Positions 27,486 to 35,320 of a stretch of DNA of 64,000 nucleotides are shown in pieces. A model generated the notes under the pieces. That model was not told the DNA's origin and ran no database searches. It saw only the letters and a program-made list of their open reading frames with translations. How positions within the stretch are numbered: the first letter of the stretch is position 1; the number at the start of each line of letters is the position of its first letter. The DNA is from Pseudonocardiales bacterium (GTDB lineage Bacteria > Actinomycetota > Actinomycetes > Mycobacteriales > Pseudonocardiaceae), in NCBI GenBank assembly GCA_019243635.1, contig JAFAUB010000045.1:1-64000 (forward strand). Direction: 5' to 3'. The position numbers were made by a program, and so were the translations under genes.

Positions 27486-28289
27486 TCAGACCGCATCGGC
27501 GCCGCACTGCACCACCAGGTCCGCCAGCGCGTCAACGATCCCGGGTGCGGCTGCCAGCAAGAAGTCTGACCCGCAGTGGGGCAGCCGGATCACCGCACCG
27601 GCCTCGGCCGCGATCAGCGCACCGGCCGCCCAGTCCCAGCGGTGCAGGCCATGCTCGGCGAAACCGTCCAACCACCCGGACGCGACTGAGCACAGATCCA
27701 GCGCGGCCGACCCAGCGCGGCGCAGGTCGCGGATCCTCGGCAGCATGCCGGCTACCATGGCCGCCTGCCGAGCCCGTCGCTCGGATCGGTAGGAGAAGCC
27801 GGTGCCGATCAGCGACAGCTCCAACCGGGTAGCCCCGCTGACCCGCAGTGCGGCTCCGTCGCAGTCGGCCCCGCGGCCTCGGGCCGCGCTCCACAGCCGG
27901 CCGGCGGCGGGCTGCCCCACCGCGGCGGCCAGGGACTGCCCGTCCCGCTGGACCGCCACCGATACCGCGTACCAGGGCAGCCCGTAGAGGTAGTTCACCG
28001 TGCCGTCGATGGGGTCGACCACCCAGCACAGGCCTCCCGGCCGCGGGCCGGCTCCCCCCTCTTCCTCTCCCAGTACCGGCTCGTCCGGCCGCCACTGCGC
28101 GAGCAGCCGTCGAGCCAACCGCTCGGCCGCGGTGTCCGCGACGGTGACCACGTCGGTGGCGCTGGTCTTGGTCTCCACCTGCCCGGCGCCTGCGACCCGC
28201 ATCCGCAGGACCAGCTCGCCGACCTGGTGGACTACCGCCACCGCGGTGGCCCGCAGCTGCTCGACGTCGTCCCTACGAACGCTCGGCAC
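27486..28289 (-). CDS. suhB: Inositol monophosphatase family protein
   Basis: Mg(2+)-dependent phosphatase of 267 aa, matching Rv2701c position. Motifs: GEEEGG (metal ligand Glu), DPIDGTVNYLYGLP (D-x-I-D-G-T), and HRWDWAAGALIAAEAG. Likely hydrolyses inositol-1-phosphate for phosphatidylinositol synthesis or related sugar phosphates; specificity cannot be read. GTG start; it diverges from ppgK over 106 nt. Confidence 0.9.
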   Translation of the reverse strand: MPSVRRDDVEQLRATAVAVVHQVGELVLRMRVAGAGQVETKTSATDVVTVADTAAERLARRLLAQWRPDEPVLGEEEGGAGPRPGGLCWVVDPIDGTVNYLYGLPWYAVSVAVQRDGQSLAAAVGQPAAGRLWSAARGRGADCDGAALRVSGATRLELSLIGTGFSYRSERRARQAAMVAGMLPRIRDLRRAGSAALDLCSVASGWLDGFAEHGLHRWDWAAGALIAAEAGAVIRLPHCGSDFLLAAAPGIVDALADLVVQCGADAV

Positions 28290-28395
28290 CTAGACATCCG
28301 ACCACACCCTGGTGGCGAGATCCGGGCTAGGGTCAGGTCTGACCGGCGGCCTTGCGGCGGGCGATCACGAGAGGACCGATCAGGAGAGGACGCGG

Positions 28396-29148
28396 ATGGC
28401 CAGGGCACCCGGATTCGGTGTGGACATCGGCGGGTCCGGCATCAAAGGCTGCACTGTGGACCTGCGCGACGGGTCGTTAGCCGACGGGCGAGTCCGCCTA
28501 CCCACTCCCATGCCCGCCACGCCGGAAGCGGTAGCGGAGCTGGTCGCCGCCATCACCAGCACGTTCGGCTGGCACGGCCCGATGGGAGTCACGCTGCCCG
28601 GCGTCCTCAAACGCGGCATCGCGTGCACCGCGGCGCACCTGGACCCGGCGTGGAAGGGCCTGGCCGCCGACGAGCTGTTCTCGGAGTACTGCCGGGCGCC
28701 GGTCATCGTGCTCAACGACGCCGACGCGGCCGGGCTGGCCGAGATGCGGTTCGGCGCGGGCCGGGACCATGACGGCGTGGTCCTGCTGCTCACGTTCGGC
28801 ACCGGCATCGGAAGCGCGCTGTTCATCGACGGGAAACTGGTGCCCAACACCGAGCTGGGCCACCTGCAGGTCGACGGTGTCGACGCCGAGACCCGAGCAG
28901 CCGCGGCGGCCAGGGACAACGAAGCACTGCCATGGCCGGACTGGGCCGCCCGAGTATCCCGCTACCTGCAAGTTCTGGAAGGTCTGATCTGGCCGGACCT
29001 GATCATCGCAGGCGGCGGAGTCAGCAAGAAGGCCGACAAATGGCTGCCCCTGCTGGAGTGCCGGACCACCGTGGTGGCGGCCGCGTTGCGCAACGACGCC
29101 GGAATCGTCGGTGCTGCGGCAGCCGCCGCCCAGGGGCGCGTGCGATAA
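28396..29148 (+). CDS. ppgK: Polyphosphate glucokinase
   Basis: ROK-family kinase using polyphosphate and/or ATP to phosphorylate glucose; 250 aa. The N-terminal phosphate loop is [16 protein letters not shown]. Other blocks are [22 protein letters not shown] (catalytic Asp), and [18 protein letters not shown] 28396 follows GGAGAGGA (28383-28390). It lies upstream of sigA, as Rv2702-Rv2703. A 9-bp GC-rich dyad spans its stop codon. Confidence 0.93.
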   Translation: MARAPGFGVDIGGSGIKGCTVDLRDGSLADGRVRLPTPMPATPEAVAELVAAITSTFGWHGPMGVTLPGVLKRGIACTAAHLDPAWKGLAADELFSEYCRAPVIVLNDADAAGLAEMRFGAGRDHDGVVLLLTFGTGIGSALFIDGKLVPNTELGHLQVDGVDAETRAAAAARDNEALPWPDWAARVSRYLQVLEGLIWPDLIIAGGGVSKKADKWLPLLECRTTVVAAALRNDAGIVGAAAAAAQGRVR

Positions 29149-29170
29149 GCGCCGCGACGCTGCGCCCCTG
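29131..29170 (+). terminator. GC-rich dyad at end of ppgK
   Basis: CAGGGGCGC (29131-29139) pairs with GCGCCCCTG (29162-29170) around a 22-nt loop that holds the ppgK stop. No U-run follows, so it is at best a weak or factor-dependent terminator ahead of the sigA promoter. Confidence 0.35.
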
Positions 29171-29362
29171 GGCGCGAGCGGCGTCGTTACAATGCCTAGA
29201 GTCGTACACTGGAACGTGGCACCGTCCCCGAGCACCCTGGATCGCACCGTCGGAATCCGGCAGGCCGCCGTGATTGTCGACGCTGGTTCCAGCGGCGGGC
29301 TCGTCGACGCCAGACCCGACTCCGCACCGCGCCCGAACACCGACTGTTCCGAAAGGCCGTCC
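29149..29362 (+). promoter_or_regulatory. sigA upstream region with two -10 candidates
   Basis: TACAAT at 29188-29193 and TACACT at 29205-29210 both match the actinobacterial TAnnnT -10 element; -35 boxes are poor. They imply a 5' leader of roughly 145-170 nt before GTG 29363. Confidence 0.45.
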
Positions 29363-30799
29363 GTGGCAGCCGCAGAACCCGCATCCCGTCGCGCCGCAGC
29401 CTCGAAGTCCGCAGCCTCGAAGTCTGTCAGCTCTGCCTCCGCCGCATCGCAGCCCGGGACCGAGAAGAAGTCCTCCTCCCACAACGGCGCCACCAGTGAC
29501 CCCGATCTGAGCGCTGTCGCTTCCGGCTCCACCACCGCAGAGGGCGCCGCCACGACGACCCGCAGGCGCAGCGCCCGCGGCGGCGTTGCGCGCACCCGGA
29601 CGAAAGCCCCCGGCAACACCGCCAAGACGAGCACCAAAACCGCCACCGCAGCTAAGCCCGCAGCCGGCGTGGAGAGCGGCCTCGGAGTCGACCCCGGGGT
29701 CGACATCGAGAGTGGCCCAGCTGCCGAGGATCTCGCCGACGTCGAGGTCGAGGTCGAGGAGATCGCTGTGGACGCCGATGAGGCGGAGACGCCCAGCGGT
29801 CCCGGTGCGGAGGACTTCGTCTGGGACGAGGAGGAGTCCGAGGCGCTGCGGCGGGCCCGCAAGGACGCCGAGCTCACCGCCTCGGCCGACTCTGTCCGCG
29901 CGTATCTCAAGCAGATCGGCAAGGTCGCCCTGCTCAACGCCGAGGAGGAGGTGGAGCTCGCCAAGCGCATCGAGGCCGGGCTCTATGCCGCCGAGCGGGT
30001 GCGCAGGACCGAGGACACGACCGACAAGCTCTCCCCGCAGCTGCGCCGAGATCTTCGCTGGATCGTCCGCGACGGCGAGCGCGCCAAGAACCACTTGCTG
30101 GAGGCCAACCTTCGCCTCGTCGTCTCGCTGGCCAAGCGCTACACCGGCCGCGGCATGGCGTTCCTGGACCTGATCCAGGAGGGCAACCTGGGTCTGATCC
30201 GCGCGGTGGAGAAGTTCGACTACACCAAGGGCTACAAGTTCTCCACCTACGCCACCTGGTGGATCCGGCAAGCCATCACCCGAGCGATGGCCGACCAGGC
30301 CCGCACCATCCGGATCCCGGTGCACATGGTCGAAGTGATCAACAAGCTGGGTCGTATCCAGCGGGAGCTGCTCCAGGACCTGGGCCGCGAGCCCACCCCG
30401 GAGGAGCTGGCCAAGGAGATGGACATCTCCCCGGAGAAGGTGCTGGAGATCCAGCAGTACGCCCGGGAACCCATCTCGCTGGACCAGACCATCGGTGACG
30501 AGGGCGACTCCCAGCTCGGCGACTTCATCGAGGACTCCGAGGCCGTGGTCGCGGTGGATGCGGTCTCCTTCACCCTGCTGCAGGATCAGCTGCAGTCCGT
30601 GCTGGCCACGCTGTCCGATCGGGAAGCCGGTGTGGTGCGGCTACGGTTCGGGCTCACCGACGGTCAACCCCGCACGCTCGATGAGATCGGGCAGGTCTAC
30701 GGGGTGACCCGGGAGCGCATCCGGCAGATCGAGTCCAAGACGATGTCCAAGCTGCGCCACCCGTCCCGCTCGCAAGTACTCAGGGACTACCTGGACTGA
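29363..30799 (+). CDS. sigA: Principal RNA polymerase sigma factor
   Basis: Housekeeping sigma-70, 478 aa. The N-terminus is a long Ala/Ser/Thr/Lys-rich tail and an acidic stretch, typical of actinobacterial SigA/HrdB. Conserved regions: 1.2 ([20 protein letters not shown]), 2 ([20 protein letters not shown], then [17 protein letters not shown] and [20 protein letters not shown]), 3 and 4.2 ([19 protein letters not shown]). GTG 29363 with AAAGG (29352-29356) gives the mycobacterial-type start [10 protein letters not shown]. The frame extends upstream to 29111, but that part overlaps ppgK and the promoters. Confidence 0.95.
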   Translation: MAAAEPASRRAAASKSAASKSVSSASAASQPGTEKKSSSHNGATSDPDLSAVASGSTTAEGAATTTRRRSARGGVARTRTKAPGNTAKTSTKTATAAKPAAGVESGLGVDPGVDIESGPAAEDLADVEVEVEEIAVDADEAETPSGPGAEDFVWDEEESEALRRARKDAELTASADSVRAYLKQIGKVALLNAEEEVELAKRIEAGLYAAERVRRTEDTTDKLSPQLRRDLRWIVRDGERAKNHLLEANLRLVVSLAKRYTGRGMAFLDLIQEGNLGLIRAVEKFDYTKGYKFSTYATWWIRQAITRAMADQARTIRIPVHMVEVINKLGRIQRELLQDLGREPTPEELAKEMDISPEKVLEIQQYAREPISLDQTIGDEGDSQLGDFIEDSEAVVAVDAVSFTLLQDQLQSVLATLSDREAGVVRLRFGLTDGQPRTLDEIGQVYGVTRERIRQIESKTMSKLRHPSRSQVLRDYLD

Positions 30800-30804
30800 G
30801 CAGA

Positions 30805-31515
30805 TCAGCGGGCCGGTCCACCGACCGCCAGCCCCAGCGCTTGCAGTCCCGGTTCGAGTCCCTGTCGGGCCACCGGCAGGAACTCCGCTGGAGTGAGCCG
30901 ACCGGCGCCCTCTTGCAGAGCGCCGAGCAGCGGCAGGCCAGTCACGGCGGGCAGATCAGCGAGGTTGCACCGGGCGGCGAGGTCAGGTCTGGTGGGCCAC
31001 GCACCGATCACAATCCCGACACAGCCCAGGCAGCGGGTGCGCAGCACCTCGACGGTGAGCGCGGTGTGGTTGAGGGTGCCCAGCCCAGCGGCGGCCACCA
31101 CGAGCACCGGAGCGACCACGGCGGCGGCGACATCGGCGAGTGTTCCCCCACTGTCGTCCAGGGGTACCAGTAGTCCCCCCGCCCCCTCGATCAGCACCAG
31201 GTCGTGCTCCTCGGCGAGTTCGCGGGCCGCCGCGGTGGCGGTTGCCGGCGTCACCGCGGGCAGGCCAGCGTGACGGGCCGCCGTCGCCGGCGCCAGCGGG
31301 TCCGGGTAGCGGACCAGTTCCCGGCAGGTGACTGAGGGGCCCACCAGACGTCGCACCCCGTCGACGTCACCTGGCTGGCCCGCCTCGACGCCGGTCTGCG
31401 CGGCCTTGAGCACCGCCACCCGACGACCGGCGGCGATGGCGAGCGCGGCGATGGCCGATGTCACCACCGTCTTGCCGACCCCGGTGCCCGTTCCGGTCAC
31501 CACCAGCGCGGTCAT
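30805..31515 (-). CDS. bioD: Dethiobiotin synthase
   Basis: ATP-dependent carboxylase forming the ureido ring of dethiobiotin; 236 aa. P-loop GTGTGVGKTVVTSAIA at the N-terminus, KAAQTGVEAG, and the EGAGGLLVPLDDSG block that binds substrate. ATG 31515 overlaps the bioF stop as ATGA, making bioF-bioD coupled. bioA and bioB are not in the window. Converges with sigA, 5 nt between stops. Confidence 0.92.
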   Translation of the reverse strand: MTALVVTGTGTGVGKTVVTSAIAALAIAAGRRVAVLKAAQTGVEAGQPGDVDGVRRLVGPSVTCRELVRYPDPLAPATAARHAGLPAVTPATATAAARELAEEHDLVLIEGAGGLLVPLDDSGGTLADVAAAVVAPVLVVAAAGLGTLNHTALTVEVLRTRCLGCVGIVIGAWPTRPDLAARCNLADLPAVTGLPLLGALQEGAGRLTPAEFLPVARQGLEPGLQALGLAVGGPAR

Positions 31516-32663
31516 CTGACCACGCCGGCCAGGACCGTAGCGAGCACCTGCGCCACCCTCGCCAGGTCCGGGTCGGTCAGCGCGGCATGGGCGCTCAGCC
31601 GCAGCCTGCTGGTCCCGACGGGCACTGACGGTGGACGCAGGCAGCCCACCCGCACACCGTGGCGCAGGCACTCCGCAGCCGTATCGACCGCTCGCCGCGG
31701 CGTGCCGAGGATCACCGAGACCAGCGCGGAGCGCGGCCGCGGCGCACCGGCCGCAGCCGCGATGGCGACGGCGGCGGCGAGCACCCGGCCGGGCAGCGCC
31801 GGCTCGGCACGCAGCACCCGCAGCGCGGCCAACGCCCCGCCAACGGCCGGCGGCGCCAGGCCGGTATCGAAGACGAAGCTGCGCGCCGTGTTGACGAGGT
31901 GGTCGATCACCGCGGGAGAGCCCAGCACGGCGCCGCCCTGGCTGCCCAGCGACTTCGACAGCGAGACCGTGGCCACCACATCGGGCTCACCGGCCAGGCC
32001 GTACTCCGCGAGCAGCCCCCGCCCGCCGGCCCCGCGCACCCCGAGACCGTGCGCCTCATCGACCAGCAGGACCGCCCCGTGCCGCCGGCACACCGCGTGC
32101 AGCTCAACGAGCGGCGCGAGCTCACCGCTCACGCTGACCACCGAATCGGTGAGGACCAACGCGCGCCGCTCCGACCGGGCAGTCAGCACGGCATCCACCG
32201 CCGAGACGTCCCCGTGCGGGATGACCGCGACTCGGGCCCGGGACAGCCGGCAAGCGTCCACCAGGGAGGCGTGGCTGGCGGCGTCGGACACCACCAGAGC
32301 GTCCCGACCGGACAGCGCCGTCACCGCACCGAGGTTGGCGGTGTAGCCCGAGGAGAACACCAGGGCCGCCGCCGCGCCACAGAACGCGGCAAGCTCCTCC
32401 TCCAGCCGGGAGTGCAGCTCGATGGAGCCGGTGACCAGGCGAGATCCCGTCGACCCAGTACCCCAGGTGCGCGCCGCATGCACCGCGCCTTGCACGACCC
32501 TGGGGTCCCTTGCCAGAGCCAGGTAGTCGTTGGACGCCAGGTCGATCACCGGCTCAACCGGAGGCCTCGGCCGCAGTACCCGCCGCAACCCGGCGGTCCG
32601 GCGAACGGCCGCCGCACCATCCAACCAGTCCAGGGCCCCAGTCGTCTGAGGAAGCACCGTCAC
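31512..32663 (-). CDS. bioF: 8-amino-7-oxononanoate synthase
   Basis: PLP enzyme joining pimeloyl thioester and alanine; 383 aa. Motifs: IDLASNDYLALARDPRV, GTGSTGSRLVTGSIELHSRLE, DEAHGLGVRGAGGRG, and the PLP lysine in TVSLSKSLGSQGGAVLG. GTG 32663 gives the usual start; extension to 32729 is not homologous. It heads a two-gene bioF-bioD operon; the region upstream is the wrecked SulP gene. Confidence 0.92.
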   Translation of the reverse strand: MTVLPQTTGALDWLDGAAAVRRTAGLRRVLRPRPPVEPVIDLASNDYLALARDPRVVQGAVHAARTWGTGSTGSRLVTGSIELHSRLEEELAAFCGAAAALVFSSGYTANLGAVTALSGRDALVVSDAASHASLVDACRLSRARVAVIPHGDVSAVDAVLTARSERRALVLTDSVVSVSGELAPLVELHAVCRRHGAVLLVDEAHGLGVRGAGGRGLLAEYGLAGEPDVVATVSLSKSLGSQGGAVLGSPAVIDHLVNTARSFVFDTGLAPPAVGGALAALRVLRAEPALPGRVLAAAVAIAAAAGAPRPRSALVSVILGTPRRAVDTAAECLRHGVRVGCLRPPSVPVGTSRLRLSAHAALTDPDLARVAQVLATVLAGVVR

Positions 32664-32744
32664 GATAAGCGAGCCTACGACGGAGCCGGCCAGCGCCCTA
32701 CCGATCAGGCTGGCCACCCGACCCGGCACCGGATGAGCTCCGTC

Positions 32745-33990
32745 CTACGCCTGTGGCGGCCAGGCCGCCGGGCAGATAGTCGTCGGGCACCTGCACAAAG
32801 CGGGCGGCTTCGGGGTCGAGGAGCAGCAGCCGGGCAGTGCGGATGTCCAGGAACAGGCCGGTACCTGTACCCGGCCTGCCGCGACGGCGCCGCGCACCGC
32901 GGAGTGCCTACCGATCACCTCGACCTGACAGGCCACGTTGACCATCGAGAGCTGGTCGATCTCGTTGCGTCCATCCTCGGCAGCGGCGACACCCACCGGG
33001 TGGCCGTCGCGCAGCGCGTGCAGGCTCGGCAGGCCCCAGCGCAGCCACCGGCCCAGCGAACCGTGGGAGGTCGCGCCGTCGAGCAGCCCGTGCATCGCTG
33101 CACAGCCGGAATGTCCACATACCAGGATCGACGGCACTGCGAGGTAGCTCACCGCATACTCCAGCGACGCGGCAACCGACGAGTCCATCTCGTCAGCTCA
33201 CCCTGCCTGCGAGCACAGTGCAGGCCAGCGAGCTTGACCAGGCGCAGGCCGATCACCACCAGCAACCCGGCGAGCACGGCCAGCGGGACCAGCTCGATCA
33301 GCTCGATCAGCAGTACCGTGAACACGATCACCCAGACACCGTGCGCGATGGCCGACGCCCTGGTCCGCGCCAGCCGCGACGTTGGCTGAACTCCGGACGA
33401 TCACGCCGGTCACCGGCAGGCCACCGAGCATTCCGGACACGGTGTTCGCGGCTCCCTGGCCGACCAGTTCCCGATCGAAGTCAGTGGTCCCGCCTGCGCT
33501 CAGCTTGTCCACCGCCACCGCCGACAACAGGCTCTCCACACTGGCGATCAGCGCCACAGTGAGCACGCCGGTGAGCACGCCGCCCCAGCTGCCACCGGGT
33601 ACCTCCGGCAGGCTCAACGAGTCGACCAACGAACCGGGCAGGGCTACCCTCTCGACTTCGAGCTCGAGCATCGTGGCGAACGCCGTAGCGCCGACCACAG
33701 CCACCAGCGGTGCCGGGATGTGCAGCAGCGGACGGGGCAGCCGCGGCCAGACCAACAGCACAGCAACCACCACGAAGCAGCCGAGATCCGCCGAGCAAAC
33801 CGGCCACGATTCCGCCGACGGCTGCGGCGATGAGCCCGGCCATCACCGGTGCGCCCGAGGCGACCGCGATCCCCAGCGACAGTGGTACGGCGATCAGCAA
33901 CACCACCAAGGAAGCGGGTAGGTCGTGCCGCAGTGCGGCCCACGCGCGTCGGTGCGCGGCGGGCAGCGCGACAGCAGTGACGATTAGGGG
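32745..33990 (-). pseudogene. SulP transporter-carbonic anhydrase fusion, decayed
   Basis: Remains of a SulP anion/bicarbonate transporter fused to a beta-carbonic anhydrase. First piece (~33990-33786): LRHDLPASLVVLLIAVPLS, GIAVASGAPVMAGL, then GGIVAGLLGGS. It then jumps frame and lacks roughly 90 residues before AVLLVWPRLPRPLLHIPAPL (~33773). SulP continues to GVIVRSSANVAAG, shifts frame at ~33368, and goes on as ARTRASAIAHGVWVIVFTVL to ~33200. The SulP end, STAS domain and CA N-terminus with its first zinc Cys are missing. CA resumes at ~33188 (SLEYAVSYLAVPSILVCGHS) and shifts again at ~32865 before LFLDIRTARLLLLDPEA. At least four lesions, so non-functional. Confidence 0.85.
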
Positions 33991-34444
33991 GTCGCATGCG
34001 ACGGCCTCCGGGTCGGCGATTGTGCGAGCGCTGGGCAACGGTCCACCAGCTGCACAGTGCATCGCCGCGCTGCGATACCCCACGATCGACGGGCCGTCCG
34101 GGGCGGCGGACATCATCGGCCCTGACAACCCCTGATTTCGCAGCGTACCCGCGCTTGACGTCGTAGTGTCATAGTAAGGTTAGGCTGAGCTACACTGGCG
34201 GACTCGCTTCTCACCCACCGCTCACGGCAGCGGATGTATACACAGAGTAACAATGGTGACGGAACGTACTCGGTGTAACACCGTGAGCCACAGTAGCGAT
34301 GACAAGCTGTGCAGGACCCCCTAGGGGCTCCTGCCGGGCGGTCCCTCTGGGGCCACCCGTAAGGGGGCAGCAGGGCGCGTTCGACCGTCTGGGAAGGATG
34401 TGGACCGCACATTCTTCCCGGGCACCTGGGGAGGGGACAGCCCA
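33991..34444. other. Upstream region of the lanthipeptide regulator
   Basis: 454 nt, visibly less GC-rich than neighbours around 34130-34300. It holds the iron-box-like site (34175-34193), palindrome TGTATACA (34236-34243), dyad CGGTGTAACACCG (34271-34283), and the ribosome binding site for the leader ORF. A minus-strand frame crosses it, but its translation has no family features. Confidence 0.5.
34155..34193 (+). promoter_or_regulatory. DtxR/IdeR-like iron box with promoter elements
   Basis: The 19-mer TAAGGTTAGGCTGAGCTAC at 34175-34193 matches 15 of 19 positions of the DtxR/IdeR consensus TTAGGTTAGGCTAACCTAA. TTGACG at 34155-34160 is a possible -35, and TAGGCT or TACACT inside or beside the box a possible -10. 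It lies ~250 nt ahead of the leader ORF and regulator. Iron control is inferred from the motif only. Confidence 0.5.
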
Positions 34445-34507
34445 ATGGCAACATGGTGGCGACCATGCACGTTCCGCGACCGAGTCGATCTCGTTCGCGT
34501 CTCATGA
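34445..34507 (+). CDS. 20-codon leader ORF coupled to regulator
   Basis: ATG 34445 is preceded by a strong ribosome binding site GGGGAGGGG (34428-34436, 8-nt spacing). It reads 20 codons, with tandem Trp then R-P-C near the start (MATWWRPC), and ends at TGA 34505-34507, which overlaps ATG 34504 of the regulator frame as ATGA. This looks like a leader peptide that delivers ribosomes to the regulator. It may instead be a fortuitous upstream ORF. Confidence 0.5.
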   Translation: MATWWRPCTFRDRVDLVRVS

Positions 34508-35256
34508 TCTCACGACACCGAGGACCGCGAAATCTTGCGGCGAGCGCCGTTGCCGCAGGTGATGAGTACACCGGTATTCCCGGTCCTCCTACAACCCAGT
34601 CCTCGGCGGCGGTCTGCTGTCCAGCTCAGGGCCCGAGTCCGGGTCCGAACCCGATCCGGGTACTCCTGGTTATCGACATGAGTCTGCTTCGTGGCGCACT
34701 TGCCGCCCTGCTGTCCGGCGAGGGCGACATCGAGGTGGTGGCCGGGATGGCGACGGGTGACCGCGTGGTCCCTACCGCGGTCCGGCACCAACCCGATATC
34801 GCTGTGCTGGACGTCGAGCAAGGTGGGTTGGACGTGCTCACGACCGCGCAGGCACTGCACGAGCGGCTGCCCGAATGTCGGGTGGTCGTGCTTGCCACGG
34901 CGCAACGACCGGGCTTGGTCCGCCGGGCACTGGATGTTCCGGTGGCCGGAGCGGTGGATAAGGACGCGCAGCCCCGGCGGCTGCTGGCCACTATCCGCCA
35001 GGTCGCCAAGGGGAAGCGGACCATCGACCCCGCCCTCGCGGTTGCCGCGATCGGTGTAGCGGGCAGCCCGCTGACACCCCGGGAACTCACGGTGCTCGAC
35101 CTCGCCTCAGGCGGGGCGTCGCCGACCGAGATCGCCCAACGACTCTTTCTCAGCCGCGGGACGGTATGCAACTATCTTTCGCGCGTCATGACCAAGTTGG
35201 AGGCCCGGACCCGGATCGATGCCATTCGCATCGCGGCCGAGGCGGGCTGGATCTGA
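34504..35256 (+). CDS. LuxR-type regulator of the lanthipeptide cluster (RamR-like)
   Basis: Response-regulator-like activator, up to 250 aa from ATG 34504 (ATG 34453 is also in frame). The receiver starts IRVLLVIDMSLLRGALAALL; the usual acidic pair reads I-D, so one of two metal ligands is missing. The phospho-acceptor Asp remains (VLDVEQGG) and Lys is present (GAVDKDAQP). The C-terminal helix-turn-helix is LTPRELTVLDLASGGASPTEIAQRLFLSRGTVCNYLSRVMTKL. RamR/AmfR regulators are atypical receivers sitting beside class III lanthipeptide genes, as here, convergent with the transporters. No ribosome binding site of its own; likely coupled to the leader ORF. Confidence 0.8.
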   Translation: MISRHRGPRNLAASAVAAGDEYTGIPGPPTTQSSAAVCCPAQGPSPGPNPIRVLLVIDMSLLRGALAALLSGEGDIEVVAGMATGDRVVPTAVRHQPDIAVLDVEQGGLDVLTTAQALHERLPECRVVVLATAQRPGLVRRALDVPVAGAVDKDAQPRRLLATIRQVAKGKRTIDPALAVAAIGVAGSPLTPRELTVLDLASGGASPTEIAQRLFLSRGTVCNYLSRVMTKLEARTRIDAIRIAAEAGWI

Positions 35257-35320
35257 CAGTCCCGGATCTGACAGTCCCGGTGCCGACGGGCCGGCGGCAA
35301 CAGCTAGTACCGGCCCGTCG
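35257..35320. terminator. Bidirectional terminator with a duplicated 17-mer
   Basis: CGACGGGCCGG (35284-35294) pairs perfectly with CCGGCCCGTCG (35310-35320), an 11-bp stem with a 15-nt loop, between the regulator and the convergent ABC gene whose stop lies in the loop. Just before it GGATCTGACAGTCCCGG is directly repeated (about 35249-35281). Confidence 0.55.

Noticed and set aside
34113-34571. Minus-strand 152-codon frame across the regulator's upstream region
   Set aside because: Cys/Arg-rich with no family features, and it covers the iron box, leader ORF and regulator start; judged a chance frame.
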